Below, in pieces: positions 60,001 through 64,000 of a stretch of 64,000 bases of DNA. The stretch is from Cyanophora paradoxa (Eukaryota; Glaucocystophyceae; Cyanophorales; Cyanophoraceae). Where the stretch lies: positions 62,001 to 126,000 of the forward strand of contig QPMI01000059.1 in NCBI GenBank assembly GCA_004431415.1. The letters are read 5' to 3'. The notes beneath the pieces are model-generated. The model had not been told where the DNA came from, searched no databases, and saw only the letters and a program-made list of their open reading frames with translations. A program made the translations under genes and the position numbers. The stretch's first letter is position 1, and each line of letters opens with the position of its first letter.

Positions 60001-60783
60001 CCATTAACAGCATCGAATGTGGTTAAAGAATGGATAGCAACATTGACTGCTTCCAATGTGGTTCAGGAATGGATAGCCCCGTTGACTTCTTCCAATTTAG
60101 TTCAAGAGTGGTTAGCTCCCAAGGCTGATACAGAAACCGTAAATTCCCGAATAGCCCTGCTGACATCTTCCAATACAGTTCAGGACTGGTTAATCCCCAA
60201 GGCTGATACAGAAACCGTAAATTCCCGAATAGCCCTGCTGACATCTTCCAATACAGTTCAGGGCTGGTTAATCCCCAAGGCTGATACAGAAACCGTAAAT
60301 TCCCAAATAGCCCTGCTGACGTCTTCCAACACAGTTCAGGGCTGGTTAATCCCCAAGGCTGATACAGCAGCTGTAAATTCCCAAATAGCCCTGCTGACAT
60401 CCTCCAACACAGTTCAAGCTTGGTTAGCCCCAAAGGCTGAGACTGCCTTTGTTAATTCCCAAGTAGCCCTGCTGACCTCTTCCAACACAGTTCAGGGCTG
60501 GTTAGCTCCCAAGGCTGATACGGCTACAGTCAATACCCAAATATCTCCACTCACATCCTCAAATATAGTTCAGAGCTGGTTGAGTGACTATTTGCCCAAA
60601 TCAGGAGGGACTATCACATCCAATCTTTCTGTTTCGGGCAGCCTTTACACAAATAACATAAGAAGTGGTAGCCAATCCATAGACTTGGTTCTAATCCAAA
60701 ACTTGATACCTCCCTGGAACGCCTTTCAGCATACACAAATCCACTGTCTACACCAAACTGTGTATTCCACTGGTATCCTTTAA
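57077..60783 (+). CDS. Giant fibre protein, part 2: lectin-like modules and coiled repeat shaft
   Basis: After a second correction at the C run 57119-57122, a frame continues to 60783 (longest start-to-stop reading from GTG 57139). It holds 'YLPLTGGTITGDLTV' fibre connectors and two concanavalin/LamG-like modules of about 230 residues (about 57,800-58,530 and 58,840-59,640), each ending in an R-x-Y-L-x-Q-x-Y-G helix. It then has more than ten short repeats of the type 'LTSSNTVQGWLIPKADTETV' forming a helical shaft (59,880-60,590). The stop at 60781 arises from out-of-phase text after CCC at 60712-60714, in the middle of the third lectin-like module. Confidence 0.8.
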
Positions 60784-62978
60784 ATGAGCCATCAGGCACA
60801 GCAATACCAGAACTTACCAATAGGGCATCTGGGCAACCCAATGCTTTGCCTTCTTGGCTTAAAGTGTCAACTGGGGCCTTCGTGCTGAGTGCCTCTTTAA
60901 TCAATGGGAATAAACTATTTGGGGTTACAGGGGTAACAACCTATTTGGCGCAACCAAGTCCCTACATAGCAAACCCATTCAGCAATGGGATGACAATGTT
61001 CTCTGTGAGAAGGAACTATTCAACCTCTGCCAGTCCTTCAGCTCATCTAACCATTTACAGTGACCCTACATCAAGTAGATATATAAGATTCGGAACCACA
61101 GGAGAAACATCTATTGGAATAACGAGTTATCAAACAAATGGAGTGTATCAAGCAACTTCCACAGCATCCACAGCCACAAGCTTTTACAACAATTGGACTT
61201 TGTTTGACTATCATGTCACTTCAACCGTAACCACAGTAGGCATCAATAGTGTTGATTTATCCCCCACATTATCTGGCAACTACAATTTAAGTGAAGTGGC
61301 AAATCTCACAATCCAAAAGATTGGGATAGAAAGCTTCCAAGGACAAATGGCAGAAATAATCATTTACAATCGGGCTCTATCAGCTGATGAGAAGGGCTTT
61401 ATCCGCTACTATCTATCACAAAAGTATGGTCTGAGCAACCCAATTCCCCAAATCAGCCCAGCCTACTCCTCAAATGAGTTCCTACAGGTGTCCACCCCCA
61501 ATCTTATACTTAATAAGCTGACTGTGAATAGCAATGTAGCCTTGCCAAATATCCCCACATCAAACACTGTTCAAAACTGGCTTCAACCTTACACCACTTC
61601 AAATGTCGTTCAAACATTGATAGCTGAAAAAATTAATCCACAACTTGTTACTTCAAATGTTACAAGGGACTGGCTCAGCAGCTATCTGCCCCGAACGGGA
61701 GGTACAATAACATCAAACCTTGTAGTTTCAAGCAACCTTTACACTCCTTCAATCATAAATGGTGAGCAGTCCATCAAGTTCTATCCAATTTCTACATCGC
61801 CACCAATTGACCAGCTCCTTTCATATACTAATCCACTTTTCACATCCAATTGTGTGTTCCACTGGTACCCAAATTCAACTGATGTCAATGGCTCGTTGTT
61901 AGAAACAATGGTCAACAGAGCAGAAGGGCTCCCACTTGCCTTACCAAACATGAGCCCTGGGTTCACTTTATCCAAGAACTCAATAAGCAGTGGGACAGCA
62001 TTGAATGGAAATAAATACATGGTCAGCACAAGTAGTTCTTCTGGATATCGGCATCAGTACACCACAGCATTATCAAACATTTTTGCCAGTGGCATGACTG
62101 TATTTTCAGTGAGAAAGCACACTGCCACAGGTAACCAATCACATTTTGTAGTTACCAATGATGACACAAGTGACCCTACATACGGGAGATATATCACACT
62201 GGGAGCAGTTAATGGAAATTCCCTTGGTATTATCACTTCCACATTAACACAAGTCTCAACAACAAGCTTCTTGAATTCTTGGGGGTTGTTCGACTTTCAA
62301 TTAACCCCTACAACACTAACTATGGGGTTGAATGGCGCAGATGTATCTCCCTCAATTACTGGAAGCTTCCTGTGGTCAAACACGCCGACCATAAAAATAA
62401 AGGAACTCTCATTCACTTCCTATGTAGGAGAGATAGCCGAAGTTGTAATTTTTAATCGGGCTTTATCTCCAACTGAAAAGAGTTTCATGAGATATTACTT
62501 TAAGCTCAAATTTGGGCTTGACTTTCCATACACTTATCCCGAAACATACACTCAGCTCTCAGCAAATCTTTTGGTAGACAAGCTCAGTGTGAACACCAAT
62601 GTTTACGCAAGGTCTTTCTATGAGGTGGCCACTGGAACTACAAATAGTCTAAGTAAAATCCCGACATGGAATGAAATCAGGCAACGATTTCTATCTGGGA
62701 CTTTCCAGATGAGTATAGGACCCCTCAACGCCAATAGCCGTGGAGAAGCCACTTATATTTTAAATTGGAACCCAGCATTCAACACGAAACCACCTGTCAT
62801 TAGTTTAGTAATGGAAGGAACCCCTGTGACAACCCAAGCGCTTGGCTATAAATTTGGATTATCGAATTCAAGTTCTACCTCGTCCACAGTTCATGTTACC
62901 TTGCTAACTGATGCGACTGCTACAGCAAATACGACATATACCTTCACAATTCACTGGACAGCATATGGAATTCCGTGA
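60715..62978 (+). CDS. Giant fibre protein, part 3: lectin-like modules and C-terminal tip
   Basis: From just after 60714 the frame reads 'NCVFHWYPLNEPSGTAIPEL' (longest ATG reading from 60846) and completes a third LamG-like module. A connector 'YLPRTGGTITSNLVVS' and a fourth module (about 61,800-62,520) follow. The C-terminal about 110 residues ('GPLNANSRGEATYILNWNPA' to the stop at 62978) look like a phage-type fibre tip of beta structure. The repeated 'NCVFHWYP' in modules three and four shows that the join proposed at 60712 is right. Receptor binding is inferred from architecture. Confidence 0.8.
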
Positions 62979-63017
62979 TGAAGCTTTATTTTTCTATCCT
63001 TCTTAATAGAAGAAGTA

Positions 63018-63863
63018 ATGGGCGAATATAATCGAGTCCAATTACCAGTTTACGCATTGGGGAGTCCAGCAATTCATTTTAGACAACATGAAGTGTCTGA
63101 TGAAGTTCGTGGAATGGAATCAACAGAACGGGCAAATTCAGGTAATGCTTTTGACAAGAATAGTATGATTCGTGTAAAAGAACTGAGAGCTGATAAAAAT
63201 TCGGGAGTGGTGAAAACAACTCAACTTCTTGTAACAAATGCGAATTTTCAATCAGCAAATGGACAACCTGATGCGTATGGTGTAGATATCAAAGCATTTG
63301 AATTTGACAATACAAGGGCTGCTGCTGTTATAAGATCAGGAGGAGCAATAATTGGTGGTGGCTGTAGAGTATCGGGAATGCTTGGCTCTTCTGCTGCCTT
63401 TAATGATTTTCCGGACACTTTACCTGAACATGCTGATAATCCCCAAAGAATTCGCATGTTTCTTCCATGCGGGGATTCCCCGTATGCTTTTGGTATCATT
63501 AGAGCTAATGTAAATACGCAAAATGCCACTCAACCCCAAGGTATTGCCGGACCATGGAAATTGGCTAATCAGCTTCTACCAAAGGCAATGTATTCTATGT
63601 GTCGCTCTCAGAATGGAGGATTAGAAGGTTATACTTTCTTTGTTCAAGCAGTAGGCCATGGTGGGCGTGGATGGATCACAAGAAATCCTGCCACACAACC
63701 AAACAGTTTCGATTTTTGGGCATCAGAGGTAGGGGGTTATGATATTTTAATTTTTGGATATCGTAATGATGAAGCAGCATGGGCTGTTGCCAACTGTATA
63801 AATCCTGATTCGCAGGTCTCGAATTTCTACAATGAACCATTTCCGAATGATCCCATTCCGTAA
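63018..63863 (+). CDS. Unknown, probably structural protein downstream of the fibre
   Basis: A 281-residue protein starts at the ATG at 63018 (MGEYNRVQLPVYALGSPAIH). It is Gly/Asn/Ala-rich with beta-type composition ('AAVIRSGGAIIGGGCRVSG', 'GGYDILIFGYRNDEAAWAVA'). It has no signal peptide or membrane segment. Its position after the fibre gene and on the same strand suggests a fibre-associated or virion protein. I recognise no family. Confidence 0.6.
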   Translation: MGEYNRVQLPVYALGSPAIHFRQHEVSDEVRGMESTERANSGNAFDKNSMIRVKELRADKNSGVVKTTQLLVTNANFQSANGQPDAYGVDIKAFEFDNTRAAAVIRSGGAIIGGGCRVSGMLGSSAAFNDFPDTLPEHADNPQRIRMFLPCGDSPYAFGIIRANVNTQNATQPQGIAGPWKLANQLLPKAMYSMCRSQNGGLEGYTFFVQAVGHGGRGWITRNPATQPNSFDFWASEVGGYDILIFGYRNDEAAWAVANCINPDSQVSNFYNEPFPNDPIP

Positions 63864-63882
63864 TTATGTTTCAGTATATTAA

Positions 63883-64000
63883 ATGGCAGCACCAGCACCA
63901 CCAGAGCGCATTTTAACAGCGCAACTATCATTAGCTGCTCCAGCTAACCACGTCTTACAGCATGCTATTATTGATAATATTGATGGTCTCGAATCCACAG
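63883..64000 (+). CDS. Gene truncated by the right window edge
   Basis: The ATG at 63883 lies directly behind CAGTATATTAA, the same TATA-at-ATG layout as the other structural genes. The visible 39 codons (MAAPAPPERILTAQLSLAAP) stay open to the edge. Product unknown. Confidence 0.6.
   Translation, partial: MAAPAPPERILTAQLSLAAPANHVLQHAIIDNIDGLEST

Larger units (their letters stand above)
25521..64000. mobile_element. Outer Polinton-like viral element (right end outside window)
   Basis: Everything right of about 25.5 kb is intronless, AT-richer than the host, and encodes the hallmark set of Polintons/PLVs: integrase, pPolB, FtsK/HerA ATPase, double-jelly-roll capsid protein and penton-type minor capsid proteins. 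Excluding the 11.3-kb inner element, more than 27 kb is present, so it is at the large end for this group. The exact left terminus and target duplication could not be fixed because the other end is not in the window. The left border is given as the hairpin, which is an estimate. No adenovirus-type maturation protease was recognised in the visible part. Confidence 0.85.

Noticed and set aside
60023-60433. Minus-strand repetitive open frame
   Set aside because: It mirrors the coiled repeats of the fibre shaft on the plus strand.

Overview
The window is a piece of nuclear genome from a photosynthetic eukaryotic alga carrying two nested Polinton/Maverick-type or polinton-like (PLV) viral elements. 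Positions 1 to about 25.5 kb are host DNA. This part is strongly GC-rich, with poly-G/C runs and many small exons separated by GT-AG introns. It encodes typical eukaryotic proteins: an F-box/leucine-rich-repeat protein, a bestrophin-type anion channel, an RNF126-like RING ubiquitin ligase, a probable thylakoid-lumen FKBP prolyl isomerase, an NHL-type beta-propeller, and a secreted single-pass protein with REJ-like and GPS modules. The FKBP with an apparent plastid/Tat presequence is the main reason for calling the host an alga. A haptophyte or other alga with a GC-rich genome fits, but the sequence alone does not fix the lineage.

At about 25.5 kb the composition drops abruptly and introns disappear. 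From there to the right edge lies the outer element, cut by the window end, with at least 27 kb of its own DNA. In order it carries a SAM-decarboxylase homologue, a retroviral-type integrase (DD35E), a protein-primed family B DNA polymerase, an HNH-AP2 endonuclease, a small basic protein, a TVpol-superfamily 3 helicase, a non-coding block with two 31-bp tandem arrays, several small proteins, an FtsK/HerA packaging ATPase, a zinc-ribbon endonuclease, the major capsid protein, two divergently transcribed minor-capsid/penton-type genes, a patatin-like phospholipase fused to a discoidin-like domain, and a very large trimeric-fibre gene with lectin-like modules and further structural genes.

At 41126-52413 a second, complete, 11.3-kb element has inserted into one of the minor-capsid genes of the outer element. 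It has about 270-300-bp terminal inverted repeats that are nearly identical, a 6-bp target duplication (ATAATA), its own polymerase, integrase, AT-hook protein, HNH-AP2 nuclease, ExoX-C-like protein, packaging ATPase, major and minor capsid proteins, and repeat arrays beside its right terminus. Removing it with one copy of the duplication restores an uninterrupted 336-codon capsid frame, so the nesting is directly visible.

Several viral genes are broken by what looks like one missing base in a C run of the coding strand (TVpol-helicase, fibre, inner ATPase, inner capsid, a small basic protein). In every case adding one base gives an uninterrupted frame whose length is a multiple of three. This points either to homopolymer errors in the assembly or to young pseudogenisation.
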